Positions 17,991 to 27,401 of a DNA stretch of 64,000 nt are shown piece after piece. The notes beneath the pieces were generated by a model. The model worked only from the letters and a program-made list of their open reading frames with translations, was not told the DNA's origin and did not search any database. The stretch comes from Beggiatoa leptomitoformis. GTDB lineage: Bacteria; Pseudomonadota; Gammaproteobacteria; Beggiatoales; Beggiatoaceae. How positions within the stretch are numbered: the stretch's first letter is position 1; every line of letters starts with the position of its first letter. The translations under genes and the position numbers were made by a program. Where the stretch lies: NCBI RefSeq assembly GCF_001305575.3, contig NZ_CP012373.2, positions 2,614,261 through 2,678,260 of the forward strand. Direction: 5' to 3'.

Positions 17991-19277
17991 ATGTCACACA
18001 ATCGCAAAGTTTCTATTGTTGGCTTGGGTTATGTAGGGTTACCCGCAGCGGTCGCTTTTGCCAAATACGGGTGTGTTATTGGCTTTGACATTAATCAGCA
18101 GCGGATTCAGGCCTTACAAGCAGGACATGACCACACGCATGAAGTGGAAAGCGATGCATTGAAAAGTGCAGATGTTTTCTTTACTTCTAATCCGACACAT
18201 TTACAACAAGCAGATTTTCATATTATTGCCGTTCCTACCCCTGTTGATGAACAAAAACATCCTGATTTGTTGCCTGTTTTGCGGGCTTCAAAAACGGTGG
18301 GCAAGCAACTTAAACGCGGTGATATTGTTGTTTATGAATCCACTGTCTATCCCGGTGCGACGGAAGAAACTTGCGTACCCGTTTTAGAACGGGAATCAGG
18401 TTTACAATGTGGGATAGATTTTAGCGTTGGGTATTCGCCTGAACGGATTAATCCCGGTGATAAAGTACATACTTTTAATAATATTATGAAAGTTGTCTCT
18501 GGTTTTGATGCCCAAACATTAGAAATTGTTGCACAAGTCTATAGTACGGTGGTGACAGCGGGCGTTTATCGGGCGACCAGTATTAAAATTGCAGAAGCCG
18601 CAAAAGTGGTGGAAAACACTCAACGTGATGTTAATATTGCATTAATTAACGAACTCGCCATGATTTTTAATCGCTTAGGTATCGATACACATGATGTATT
18701 ACAGGCGGCAGGGACAAAGTGGAATTTTCTTCCCTTCACACCGGGGTTAGTTGGCGGACACTGTATCGGTGTTGACCCTTACTATTTAGACCACAAAGCT
18801 CGCCAAGTAGGTTATAAACCACAAATTATTCCTGCCAGTCGTTTACTTAATGACGGCATGGGCGTATTTATTGCCGAACAAGCCTTACAACATTTAGAAC
18901 GGTTAGGCAGTATTGTGCAAGCCAGTGTTGTAACCGTTTTAGGTCTATCGTTTAAAGAAAACGTGCCTGATTTACGTAACACCCGTGTTGTCGATATTAT
19001 TCATACTTTACAAAAGCATGGTGTAAGCGTTCAAGTTTATGACCCCTTTGTTGACGCGCAAGAAGCTGAACAAGAGTTAGGGATAACCCTTTGTACTGCC
19101 GAAAATTTACAAAAAGCAGCTTGTGTTATTCTCGCGGTTTCGCATCGTGCATTTATTGAACAAGGTTGGGCATGGTTGGCTGGTTTATTAGAAGATAAAC
19201 GTAGTTTAGTTATTGATGTCAAAGGAACATTACCGCGCGATAGCATCCCGTCCCATATTCAATTGTGGCGGTTATGA
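17991..19277 (+). CDS. tviB: nucleotide-sugar dehydrogenase (TviB/WbpO type)
   Basis: 428 residues. N-terminal NAD-binding motif VGLGYVGLPAAVAFAKYG, dimer/substrate domain with YESTVYPGATEE and SPERINPGDK, catalytic Cys258 in GGHCIGVDPYYL, and the C-terminal UDP-binding domain with LGLSFKENVPDLRNTR. The last motif and the GDK..H sequence fit the TviB/WbpO branch (UDP-N-acetyl-hexosamine to the uronic acid) rather than UDP-glucose dehydrogenase. It would supply acidic sugar for a capsule or O-antigen. No other polysaccharide gene is adjacent. The stop overlaps the next start (ATGA). Confidence 0.9.
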   Translation: MSHNRKVSIVGLGYVGLPAAVAFAKYGCVIGFDINQQRIQALQAGHDHTHEVESDALKSADVFFTSNPTHLQQADFHIIAVPTPVDEQKHPDLLPVLRASKTVGKQLKRGDIVVYESTVYPGATEETCVPVLERESGLQCGIDFSVGYSPERINPGDKVHTFNNIMKVVSGFDAQTLEIVAQVYSTVVTAGVYRATSIKIAEAAKVVENTQRDVNIALINELAMIFNRLGIDTHDVLQAAGTKWNFLPFTPGLVGGHCIGVDPYYLDHKARQVGYKPQIIPASRLLNDGMGVFIAEQALQHLERLGSIVQASVVTVLGLSFKENVPDLRNTRVVDIIHTLQKHGVSVQVYDPFVDAQEAEQELGITLCTAENLQKAACVILAVSHRAFIEQGWAWLAGLLEDKRSLVIDVKGTLPRDSIPSHIQLWRL

Positions 19278-20002
19278 TGTCCGTCTCTTTATTAGATACG
19301 ATTCAATCCATAGAAACGCCCGAAGGCGTAGAACTTACCTTGCATGTTGCAGGTCCTGTGGTGCGTGCGTTGGCTTGGCTGGTTGATAGCTTTATTCGTC
19401 TGGGTTTTTATTTTTTAATATCACAGTTCATTTTTAATCTGGGAGAATTAGGGATAGGATTTTTTTTGCTCATTATTTTTCTGGGTGAATGGTTTTATCA
19501 CGTCTTGTTTGAAATTTATCATCAGGGCGCAACAGTGGGTAAATGGCTGTTTGGAATTAAAGTATTGCGAGATTCTGGCGCGCCTATTGGTTGGTCTTCC
19601 TCCATGATTCGGAATTTGTTACGGGTGGTAGATTTTTTACCTATATTTAATGCGTTAGGATTAATCAGCATGATTATAAGTAAAAATTTTCAACGCTTAG
19701 GCGATATTGCTGCACAAACCATCGTTGTTTACAAAGAGGTACCGATTAAACATTTACCCCTACCCGATGTACCCGCCTGTGATTTACCGTATCCGTTGAC
19801 TTTAGAAGAACAACAAGCCTTGATTAGTTTTGCTGAGAGGGTGCAAATTCTCTCGGCAGCGCGTACAGCAGAGTTAGCTAATATTATTAAACCCGTTATC
19901 GCAGAAAGAGAAACCACACAAATGCTTTATCAATTTGCCAATGGGTTGGTGGGTGTCAATAAGCGGTATGTCAGGGATAAAGATGATTTGAATCAGAATT
20001 AA
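19274..20002 (+). CDS. RDD-family membrane protein
   Basis: 242 residues starting at the ATG that overlaps the dehydrogenase stop (ATGA); a GTG nine bases upstream is less likely. RDD features: VRALAWLVDSFIRLG (Arg, Asp in the first segment), GATVGKWLFGIKVLRDSGAPIGW between membrane segments two and three, and FQRLGDIAAQTIVVY. Three to four membrane segments lie in residues 25-140; the C-terminal 90 residues are soluble. RDD proteins are thought to be transporters in some cases. Translational coupling to the sugar dehydrogenase is notable but may only reflect packing. Confidence 0.88.
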   Translation: MMSVSLLDTIQSIETPEGVELTLHVAGPVVRALAWLVDSFIRLGFYFLISQFIFNLGELGIGFFLLIIFLGEWFYHVLFEIYHQGATVGKWLFGIKVLRDSGAPIGWSSSMIRNLLRVVDFLPIFNALGLISMIISKNFQRLGDIAAQTIVVYKEVPIKHLPLPDVPACDLPYPLTLEEQQALISFAERVQILSAARTAELANIIKPVIAERETTQMLYQFANGLVGVNKRYVRDKDDLNQN

Positions 20003-20052
20003 CTGAATTGACAGAATTAAAAAGTGTATTTAAATCACTCGTGTTATAGACA

Positions 20053-20091
20053 TAAAAAAACCTCGTAAGCACTGAGTGTTACGAGGTTTTT
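20053..20091. terminator. bidirectional Rho-independent terminator
   Basis: aaaaacctcgtaa / ttacgaggttttt stem with a 10-base loop, A-run on one side and T-run on the other. It lies between the convergent RDD and porin genes and should serve both. Confidence 0.92.
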
Positions 20092-20112
20092 ACGCAAACT
20101 AGCAATGGCTAA

Positions 20113-21435
20113 TTAGAACTTGACACGTGCACCACTATAGATGGTGAGGATGTCGTCAGGATTGAGTCCAGCAGATTCGAGCTGATGGTTACGCGCACCA
20201 AAATATATTTCGGTAGAGGCTTTGTCGATGGCTTGGACTAAACCAAAGCCATAGCTTGAGTACTTATCGCCACAACTTAAGAATACATCTGTATTGTTGA
20301 CGGAATCATAGCCTAAGCAAGTTCTGTAGTCTTCAGTACGGTTATAAGATAAACCGAAAGAAGTTTTACCGATGCTAGTTGCATCAATTGCATAACCTAA
20401 CTTAGCAGACCAGCTAAAGGGGTCTGTGTCTTCACGATTATCACCCAGTGTATCAGACACATTGCTAGGTAAGTCTTTAATCGTTGTGGTTAAGCTATCA
20501 TTACTTAAACCACCACCCGCGAGGGTCATGCTTAAGCCTGATGGCGTGTGCAGAATAGAAAATGATGCGCTATAAACATGCTTGTAAAGTTGATAGGTGT
20601 TACCTTCATCATCTTCATATAAATAGGCTTCAGAATCACCCACGTTGCCATAACCTAAGCCTAAAGCAAGGTCAATAGGTCCAAAAGTACGTTGGAATGT
20701 AATGCCTGCGTCCCATTTTTCAGCGGTGCTAGCAGCAACACTTAAGGTTAAACCACCAAAGCTAGGTGTGTCATAACGGATACGGTCATCTCTGTCTAAA
20801 CCGTCAAAGTTGCTATGCACTTGACCAATGGTTGCAATCTTTGCTTTTGTATCCGCATCACGGAAAGAAAGATTTGCCCCAAAATCTGCTCCAAAAGAAT
20901 ACATGCCTGCTAATGAACTACTGTTGAGGTCATACTCAGCAGTATCATTACTGGCCATAGAGCCTTGACCTAAACTTAAACGACCCAGTGTGGCACTTTC
21001 AGCATAGAACTCTAAGGTACGCTCACTAAATCCATTGTGGTCAACAGATTTGGTTTGGTTAATGTCAACTTCTGAGCTACTGTTAGACAAGTATTCTACT
21101 TCGATGTTAGTTCCTAAGGTAACATCGTCACTCAAAGAGTGTTTGCCTAAAATTTCTACGCGGGAGGCATCAGTATCGCCATCAACGAAGAAGGTGTCGG
21201 AATCTGTGCCATCATCGCCATACATAACCGCGCGGTTGACTTGACCAGACAGTTGTAACGAGAACTTGGGTTTTGCACCCAGACTCATACCTGGATTAGA
21301 TTCTAATGTATCTAAACGTTGTTGTAATTGCTGAAGTTGGCGTTTCATATCTGCCGCGTCATCAGCCATTGCAAAAGGAGCGAGTGCTACAAGTGCGCTT
21401 GCGCAACCCACTTGTAAATGTTTGCTAAAGGACAT
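20113..21435 (-). CDS. outer-membrane porin (Gram-negative general porin family)
   Basis: 440 residues. Signal peptide ending PFAMA, then a short coiled coil (DDAADMKRQLQQLQQRLDTLESN) and a long beta barrel with acidic turns. Porin signs: KFSLQLSGQVNRAVMYGDDG, SRVEILGKHSLSDDVTLG, EFYAESATLGRLSLGQGS, RIRYDTPSFGGLTLSVAAS and a C-terminal ARVKF with terminal Phe, needed for barrel insertion. Two Cys near residues 370-390 may form a loop disulfide. It is a single-gene unit with a shared terminator behind it. Confidence 0.92.
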   Translation of the reverse strand: MSFSKHLQVGCASALVALAPFAMADDAADMKRQLQQLQQRLDTLESNPGMSLGAKPKFSLQLSGQVNRAVMYGDDGTDSDTFFVDGDTDASRVEILGKHSLSDDVTLGTNIEVEYLSNSSSEVDINQTKSVDHNGFSERTLEFYAESATLGRLSLGQGSMASNDTAEYDLNSSSLAGMYSFGADFGANLSFRDADTKAKIATIGQVHSNFDGLDRDDRIRYDTPSFGGLTLSVAASTAEKWDAGITFQRTFGPIDLALGLGYGNVGDSEAYLYEDDEGNTYQLYKHVYSASFSILHTPSGLSMTLAGGGLSNDSLTTTIKDLPSNVSDTLGDNREDTDPFSWSAKLGYAIDATSIGKTSFGLSYNRTEDYRTCLGYDSVNNTDVFLSCGDKYSSYGFGLVQAIDKASTEIYFGARNHQLESAGLNPDDILTIYSGARVKF

Positions 21436-21780
21436 GTCTATTATTCCTCACAAAAGACAAAGGTTAATAAAAACTTCATTTACAATGTTTGAAGGTAATA
21501 CTTTTGATATGCGTAGTCAATACAACACAGTGAGTATTTAATACAACAAATTCTATTGGCTCTTTTTTTCTGGATAATGCACCGCTATTGCGCACTATTT
21601 GTAGGAAATGCACTTTTTGTGATGTTTTTTAACAGGCAAACTGAGGTCATAAATGTATGATTAATACCACATGCACAACTATATTTACTATACGCATACT
21701 ATTTTATAGTAATACTATAGGTTGGGTCATTATACAATATTTATAGTTCTTTTTGTTGATTAAGTAAGAGGATGATTAAT
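21436..21780. other. divergent control region between porin and M48 protease
   Basis: A 345-base AT-rich region that must hold both promoters. A perfect palindrome, tatagta-a-tactata (21705-21719), could be an operator, though such AT-rich palindromes can arise by chance. TAAGAGGA at 21765-21772 is the ribosome-binding site of the next gene. Confidence 0.45.
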
Positions 21781-22575
21781 ATGAATAAAAAACCGTTTTT
21801 ACTGTTGTGTAGTGCTTTTTTATTGAGTAGTTGTGTCACATCTCCAACAGGGCGTAGTCAATTGGCATTTATGCCAACAGATGAAATGGACAAAATGGGT
21901 GTACAGGCATTTGACAATATAAAACAAGATACTCCGCTTTCAACCGATAAGCGGAAACAGGCTTATGTCACTTGTATTGCGAATGCTATTGTGCGTGTTA
22001 GCAACAGTAATGTAAAAAATTGGGAAATTGCCGTTTTTGACGATGCGGCAGTGAATGCCTTTGCATTACCGGGGGGAAAAATCGGGGTTTATACAGGGCT
22101 TTTACCTGTTGCAAATAACCAACATCAACTGGCTGCCGTTATTGGACATGAAGTAGGTCATGTTTTAGCGCAGCATGGTAATGAACGAACATCGCAACAA
22201 ACGGCCGTACAACTTGGCATGAGTGTGACGCAAGCATTAATATCAGACCCACAATCGCAAACGGCACAGATGGCAATGGCTGCGTTAGGGGTCGGCGCAC
22301 AATATGGGATTTTATTGCCGTATGGACGTACTCAGGAAAGTGAAGCGGATGTTATTGGTTTGCAATTGATGGCAAGTGCAGGTTTTGACCCGCGTCAGAG
22401 TATTCCTTTATGGCAGAACATGGCCGCTGCCAGCCAAGGACAACCGCCCGAATTTTTATCAACGCATCCATCACACGAAAATCGTATTCAAGGTTTATCA
22501 AATGCGATGCCTCAAGCATTAAAACTGTATGAGAATGCCAAACGACAAGGTCAAAACCCGAATTGTCATTTGTAA
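21781..22575 (+). CDS. M48-family metalloprotease lipoprotein
   Basis: 264 residues from the ATG at 21781, chosen because TAAGAGGA ends eight bases before it; the ATG at 21772 is inside that site. A lipoprotein signal with lipobox LLSSC, then zinc motif H123-E-V-G-H127 and the third ligand region ESEAD (186-190). FALPGGKIGVYTGLL and LSTHPSHENRI are further M48 landmarks. It resembles the LoiP/YggG-type outer-membrane-associated quality-control proteases rather than the longer BepA. No adjacent partner. Confidence 0.92.
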   Translation: MNKKPFLLLCSAFLLSSCVTSPTGRSQLAFMPTDEMDKMGVQAFDNIKQDTPLSTDKRKQAYVTCIANAIVRVSNSNVKNWEIAVFDDAAVNAFALPGGKIGVYTGLLPVANNQHQLAAVIGHEVGHVLAQHGNERTSQQTAVQLGMSVTQALISDPQSQTAQMAMAALGVGAQYGILLPYGRTQESEADVIGLQLMASAGFDPRQSIPLWQNMAAASQGQPPEFLSTHPSHENRIQGLSNAMPQALKLYENAKRQGQNPNCHL

Positions 22576-22696
22576 TTAACAAATAGCGTTATTGAACGTT
22601 GTTTTTTCTCATCTTTATGAAAAAAGAGAAAGATTAGTATTGTGCTTACAACGCTTGATAACGCTATCTTCGCCCATTTTATAGACAGAAAACTTC

Positions 22697-24550
22697 ATGA
22701 CTGTTCCCAAGCCTTTAATTTATTTATGCCTATTGGCTGTTGGTTTTAGCATTTTCAGCTTGCGCACGTTCTATATTCATCTCTATGGTAGTGATGTACC
22801 TATTGCCGATGAATGGGTACAGATGGCTACAGATTTTCTCCCTTGGCTCAAGGCAGAATATTCACTAGACACATTGATTGCACCACACAATGGGCATAGA
22901 CACGCATTAAAACGGCTAGTTGATATTTATTGGCTAGTGCTTAATCAACAATGGAATCCCCAAGTTTCTATGTTATTTAACGCACTACTGCAAAGTATCA
23001 GTGCGGTTTTTCTCAGTTTATTATTTATTCCTTATTTAACAACTCGCCGTGCGTTACTCTTATTTTTAGGAGGAACTTGTTTATTATGGAGTTTGCCCTT
23101 TGGTTGGGAAAATATACTCTGGGGATTTCAAAGTGCATGGTATTTATTGATATTAACGAGTTTTATAACGTTATGGGGATTATTATTACATCCGCCACTA
23201 ACCCGCCAATGGTGGCTTGGTGCAGTTGCTGGTTTCTTAGTTTTTTTTACCCAATCAACGGGGCTTTTAATGCCAGTCGTTATTGCTATAATTACTATTT
23301 ATCAACTAGTTATAGAAAAAGAACATCGTTTTGAATACCTCCCAACATTAGTTGTCTGTATTCTGCTCATAACCTTATCTTGGTTTTTATGGGTAGCTAC
23401 ACCGCATCTGGATTATTTTAAAGCCGATAATTTAAGCGAATTTGGCTTGTCACTCAGTCGAAATTTAGCGTTTCCCTTTATTCAAATAGGTTGGTTTGCC
23501 CCGTTTTTCTATTTGCCTTTTTTTCTGTATCTTGCTTGGATAATTAAACAAGGTAAGCCATTAAATAAAATGGATTTACTTGTGCTGGCATTAGGCGGAT
23601 GGGTATTATTACAAGCCATCGCGCTGGCTTATGGACGTGGACGCTTTGGGGCATGGGCGCATTCTCGCTATTTAGAAACATTAGCAATTGGCTTGATTGT
23701 AAATGGATTTTTACTACTTTATGCGCTACGACAAACAACACAACGCCTTAATATTGCTGTTCGTGCCTATGCACTGGCATGGATGACTTTAGTTTTGGGC
23801 GGATTTATTCATTTAACCCTTAAAGATTCATTACTTGATATTGCTGCAGAGCAAGTTGTGACACAAGCACGCGCAACAAATATGCGGACATTATTACGAA
23901 CAGGAAACGTAAAGCAGTATTTAGATAAAATGGGGGCATTTATTCCGGGATATTCGCCAATGATTGTACCCGCTTTATTTAATGAACCTTTGGTTCTAAA
24001 GAAATTACCCGTTAGTTTACAATATCCTGCCGTTGTTCCTGCCTTGAACACGCAAGATAATATTTTTACCCCCACACATCTGCCCCCTTCTGTTCCTGCA
24101 TATCAAGATGAAATAGCATTAGGTTCATATACAGAACAAAAAGAACACGCAACGGGCAAATACATCAGTGCTCCTCTGCAAGAAGAAACCAGCTATATTG
24201 GTATTCCCCTGATTGGCTCAGAAAATACGCAAGGTATCAGTTTACAATTAGTAGATAACCATCAGCAGGTATTCGCTGAACTCTCCGCCCCCAAACTCAC
24301 GCCAAACCAATGGACTATGGTTTATTTACCTAATTCAACGACACTTTTTCACTTAGTTGTCATTGATAATAGCCAACAAGCATGGTTAGGCTTTGCCATG
24401 CCACGCGCTGTTGGTGGTGTGTCTTTATGGGCAGAAAGACTATTACAACGTAGTGAATGGTTGGTTTGGGGTGCTTTACTCCTGCTAGTTTGTTTATATT
24501 TAGGCTGTTTGATAATTCCCAAACCACAAACACAGTCATTACAAGCATAA
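22697..24550 (+). CDS. large polytopic membrane protein, possibly GT-C-like
   Basis: 617 residues. About ten hydrophobic segments in residues 1-370, then a soluble region (about 380-590) and a last membrane segment near the C-terminus. The first non-cytoplasmic loop has DVPIADEW and NGHRHALKRLVDIYW, with conserved-looking acidic and basic residues. This is the layout of GT-C glycosyltransferases, but I cannot name a family and the call is only by topology. The C-terminal part looks beta-rich and could bind carbohydrate. It is followed by a methyltransferase on the same strand, so both may act in surface glycan or lipid modification. Confidence 0.55.
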   Translation: MTVPKPLIYLCLLAVGFSIFSLRTFYIHLYGSDVPIADEWVQMATDFLPWLKAEYSLDTLIAPHNGHRHALKRLVDIYWLVLNQQWNPQVSMLFNALLQSISAVFLSLLFIPYLTTRRALLLFLGGTCLLWSLPFGWENILWGFQSAWYLLILTSFITLWGLLLHPPLTRQWWLGAVAGFLVFFTQSTGLLMPVVIAIITIYQLVIEKEHRFEYLPTLVVCILLITLSWFLWVATPHLDYFKADNLSEFGLSLSRNLAFPFIQIGWFAPFFYLPFFLYLAWIIKQGKPLNKMDLLVLALGGWVLLQAIALAYGRGRFGAWAHSRYLETLAIGLIVNGFLLLYALRQTTQRLNIAVRAYALAWMTLVLGGFIHLTLKDSLLDIAAEQVVTQARATNMRTLLRTGNVKQYLDKMGAFIPGYSPMIVPALFNEPLVLKKLPVSLQYPAVVPALNTQDNIFTPTHLPPSVPAYQDEIALGSYTEQKEHATGKYISAPLQEETSYIGIPLIGSENTQGISLQLVDNHQQVFAELSAPKLTPNQWTMVYLPNSTTLFHLVVIDNSQQAWLGFAMPRAVGGVSLWAERLLQRSEWLVWGALLLLVCLYLGCLIIPKPQTQSLQA

Positions 24551-24637
24551 TTTACATCAGAATTATCAGAGTATTAAATGCGCTCACTTTGATAATTCTA
24601 CTTCAAACCATTGTTACAATCCCAAACAATTACCGCT

Positions 24638-25492
24638 ATGTCATCAGAATTACTCGAGTATCCACATTGTCCTTTATGTGAAGCGAATCAAGCCTTACCA
24701 AATAGTCCGTATCAATTTCTGCCCTATCAGGTTGTACAATGTGGTGCGTGTGGTTTATGGTATTTATCGCCACGATTACAAGAATCTGAAATACTAAAGA
24801 TTTATGCTAATCCTGACTATTTTATGGGTGGCGGAGAACATGGCTATGCACACACACAAGGCTCTTATTTAGAACAAGCCGAAGGCTTGCGTTTAACCTT
24901 TCGTCACCTATTAAAAAAAATTGCGGCACAAGGGCTACTTGGCGCGGATTTATTAGAAATTGGATGCGGTTATGGTTTTTTATTAGAAGAAGCACGGCAA
25001 TATTGCCACACTTTAAGCGCGACTGATTTTGAGGCGGCAGCCGTTCAACAAGTGCGCCAAATAGGGGCAAAAGTCTATTTGGGCGGGGTGGATGCCATAC
25101 CGCAGGCGGCACGATTTGACACGATTATTTCTACAGGGGTTATCGAACATATTTACGCACCCCATCAATTTTTACAGCAACTGACGCAACATATAAATCC
25201 CACTGGCTGGATTATTCTCGCCGCGCCACCGATGAATAGTTTCTGGTTAAAATTACAAGGCAAAAACTGGGCATCGTTTAAAATTCCTGAACACGTTGTT
25301 TATTATGACTCACAAACGTTACGACAATTATTTGAGCGCAATGGTGCATTAGAAACGCGTCTAATCACTTACTCACAAGCCTACCCGCTGGGAATGATTG
25401 CGAAAAAATTACATATCCCCCTTCCACACAAGATAAGTCGTTTTAATGTATGGCTGCCTGCAACGATGTTTGCAATGGCAGGGCGTTTCTAA
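24638..25492 (+). CDS. class I SAM-dependent methyltransferase with N-terminal zinc ribbon
   Basis: 284 residues from the ATG at 24638; the frame extends nine codons upstream. N-terminal Cys pairs (CPLC at about 10-13, CGAC at about 36-39) form a small zinc ribbon as in many sugar or surface methyltransferases. SAM motif I is LLEIGCGYGFLLEEA, followed by FDTIISTGVIEHIYAPHQFL (motif II region). The substrate is unknown. It follows the large membrane protein by about 90 bases; a link to polysaccharide modification is inferred only. Confidence 0.85.
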   Translation: MSSELLEYPHCPLCEANQALPNSPYQFLPYQVVQCGACGLWYLSPRLQESEILKIYANPDYFMGGGEHGYAHTQGSYLEQAEGLRLTFRHLLKKIAAQGLLGADLLEIGCGYGFLLEEARQYCHTLSATDFEAAAVQQVRQIGAKVYLGGVDAIPQAARFDTIISTGVIEHIYAPHQFLQQLTQHINPTGWIILAAPPMNSFWLKLQGKNWASFKIPEHVVYYDSQTLRQLFERNGALETRLITYSQAYPLGMIAKKLHIPLPHKISRFNVWLPATMFAMAGRF

Positions 25493-25688
25493 CGGTTGGA
25501 CTTCGTTGATAAGCTATGGCAGGATTCTTTCATTATAAATATAGGGGATAGAACAAAATTTATAATCCGCTAGAACTCTAAAAATCCTGATTTAAATCTA
25601 AATGTTACTCAAAATAAATAGTAGAAGTTTCACCATATTCAATCCTACTCAATCAGATTAGGATTAAAAAATTTAGGTAAATACGCTC

Positions 25689-26051
25689 ATGAAAACACAA
25701 GAAGAATGGGTTAAGGTCTGTACAAGTGACAAATTAAAAGAAGGTCGGCATGTTATTCGAGAAGCACATTATGAAGGCGTGCTTGAATCTATCATCATTT
25801 GCCGCTTTAAAGGACATTGTTACGCTTATATTAATCGTTGTGTACACATGCCTAAACGACTCAATTGTGAACACGATTTGATTTTTGATATCACAGGGCA
25901 ATTTTTACGTTGCTCTATGCACGGGATTATTTATACCCCTGAAACAGGCACATCACAAAGTACCATGTGTCATGGCGAACAACTAAAAGCGGTTAAAGTA
26001 ACGGAAATAGAAAATATGATTTACCTTAGTGACAAGCGCGTATCAGCATGA
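25689..26051 (+). CDS. small Rieske [2Fe-2S] protein
   Basis: 120 residues with one Rieske domain. Cluster ligands: C-x-H in NRCVHMPKRL and C-x-x-H in LRCSMHGIIY, spaced as in ferredoxin-type Rieske proteins. No membrane anchor or signal peptide, so it should be cytoplasmic, perhaps the electron carrier for an oxygenase or a NirD-like partner. No oxygenase is adjacent, so the partner is unknown. The gap before it (25493-25688) has a small inverted repeat aatccta/taggatt. Confidence 0.88.
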   Translation: MKTQEEWVKVCTSDKLKEGRHVIREAHYEGVLESIIICRFKGHCYAYINRCVHMPKRLNCEHDLIFDITGQFLRCSMHGIIYTPETGTSQSTMCHGEQLKAVKVTEIENMIYLSDKRVSA

Positions 26052-26067
26052 ACAAACACAAGCGATA

Positions 26068-26088
26068 AACGGGGAATCAATCCCCGTT
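26068..26088 (+). terminator. terminator after the Rieske gene
   Basis: aacgggga / tccccgtt stem with a 5-base loop followed by gtttgttg. Seventeen bases past the stop, before the convergent Sel1 gene. Confidence 0.8.
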
Positions 26089-26108
26089 GTTTGTTGTGAA
26101 AAGCGGGT

Positions 26109-26888
26109 CTAACAATTAATAAATTCCTCATTAATAACAACTGGTTTAGTGATATTAACACTATTACCTTTCTGTTTGGCTAATTGTTGCTGTAAATATT
26201 TCAATTGCAATTCTGCAGTGTGACAACCATTACTGATTGCTTGTGTGTACCAATACGACGCTTTGGTATAGTTAAAATAGTGTTCTCCGTGTTTTGCTTC
26301 TCTTTCATGCCACATTCCGAGCGCAAGTTGCGCTTGTTTATGCGCTTGTTGAGCCGCTCGTTCTAACCAATAATACGCGCTGTCTTTATCATGTAACACA
26401 CCAATCGCATAGGTGTAATTGTCATGAGATAAACCATACGGGCGATTGCACATCATTCCCAGTTGATATTGAGCGTCTGCATATCCCTGTTCTGCGGCTT
26501 CGCGAAAATAGGTCGCTGCCTTTTTATAATTAACATCAACCCCCTCACCGCCCAAATAGCATAAACCGATATGATAACTCGCTTCTGCACTACCCAACTG
26601 ATAAGCACGTCCATACCAATAAAAGGCAGTTTCTCCATTACCAGCAACACCTTGCGTGTACAATCTACCCAGTGCGAGTAATGCCTCTACATTGTTGTAT
26701 CTGGAAGCTTGTTTAAAACAATCAATGGCTTCTTTTGTAGCAATATACCCTGTTTCTTCACCTTCTAAGTAGCTAAAACCTTGTTTACAATATTTTTCAG
26801 CTTGTCGTTGCTCTTGTAATACCTGTTGATAGGATTGTTGGTTTGGCTGTGTCGTTAAAAAGCGACAAAGGAAGCGAGGTAGTTTCAT
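26109..26888 (-). CDS. Sel1-like repeat protein
   Basis: 259 residues from the ATG at 26888; GGAGG lies six bases before it, and the upstream in-frame TTG overlaps that site. Four to five Sel1-like repeats span about 65-240, e.g. ALLALGRLYTQGVAGNGETA and ASYHIGLCYLGGEGVDVNYK. One repeat is longer than usual, with a 10-residue insert around NRPYGLSHDNYTYAIG. Such repeats bind proteins or peptides. No signal peptide is clear. Function unknown. Confidence 0.85.
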   Translation of the reverse strand: MKLPRFLCRFLTTQPNQQSYQQVLQEQRQAEKYCKQGFSYLEGEETGYIATKEAIDCFKQASRYNNVEALLALGRLYTQGVAGNGETAFYWYGRAYQLGSAEASYHIGLCYLGGEGVDVNYKKAATYFREAAEQGYADAQYQLGMMCNRPYGLSHDNYTYAIGVLHDKDSAYYWLERAAQQAHKQAQLALGMWHEREAKHGEHYFNYTKASYWYTQAISNGCHTAELQLKYLQQQLAKQKGNSVNITKPVVINEEFINC

Positions 26889-27401
26889 AATAACCTCCAA
26901 CTAAAAACAGTAGGGAAACGAAAGATAATCCGAGAATATGCGTGATAACAGTCAGGTCAACAGAACTTGAACATTCTGCCAAGTGCTACTTGTTTTGCTA
27001 AAAGCAGGCAAAAAATGACTTAATCTGTATTTTTCTTGGAAGATTCGCTTTTGTTTTAATATACTGTTTCTAGTAAGCGATTATTCATTTTTTAGTCTCA
27101 AAAAAGAAATCAACCTACATCATTGTCAGCTAATAATATCAAGTGAGTAAGAAACTCATGTTTATTATTATGATAAAAGCTAAGAACAGAGAAAAGAATA
27201 ATGCAATGTGTTATCTCGTTTAAATGAACTCTTCAGCGTTAGAAGAGATTTTACGAAAGAATAAACTAAGCAACAATTATGCTGTGTAATACATTACTTT
27301 TATTCTTATTTTTGGTGGGACGTTTAAGTTTGAAAATAGGCATAATACAGCAAATTATCAAGGGGCAAACAAGCTATTTTTAAAGAAATTTTTAAGCTAA
27401 C
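26889..27401. other. intergenic region, no clear gene
   Basis: A 513-base AT-rich spacer between the Sel1 and radical SAM genes, both on the minus strand. I see no tRNA, terminator-grade hairpin or repeat. Two tiny plus-strand frames (27201-27227 and 27224-27289) overlap by ATGA but lack a good ribosome-binding site, so they are not called. Confidence 0.4.

Noticed and set aside
27201-27289. Two tiny overlapping frames that might be RiPP precursors for the nearby radical SAM enzyme
   Set aside because: No good ribosome-binding site, no repeated or Cys/Gly-rich core, and opposite orientation to the enzyme. AT-rich DNA gives such frames often.
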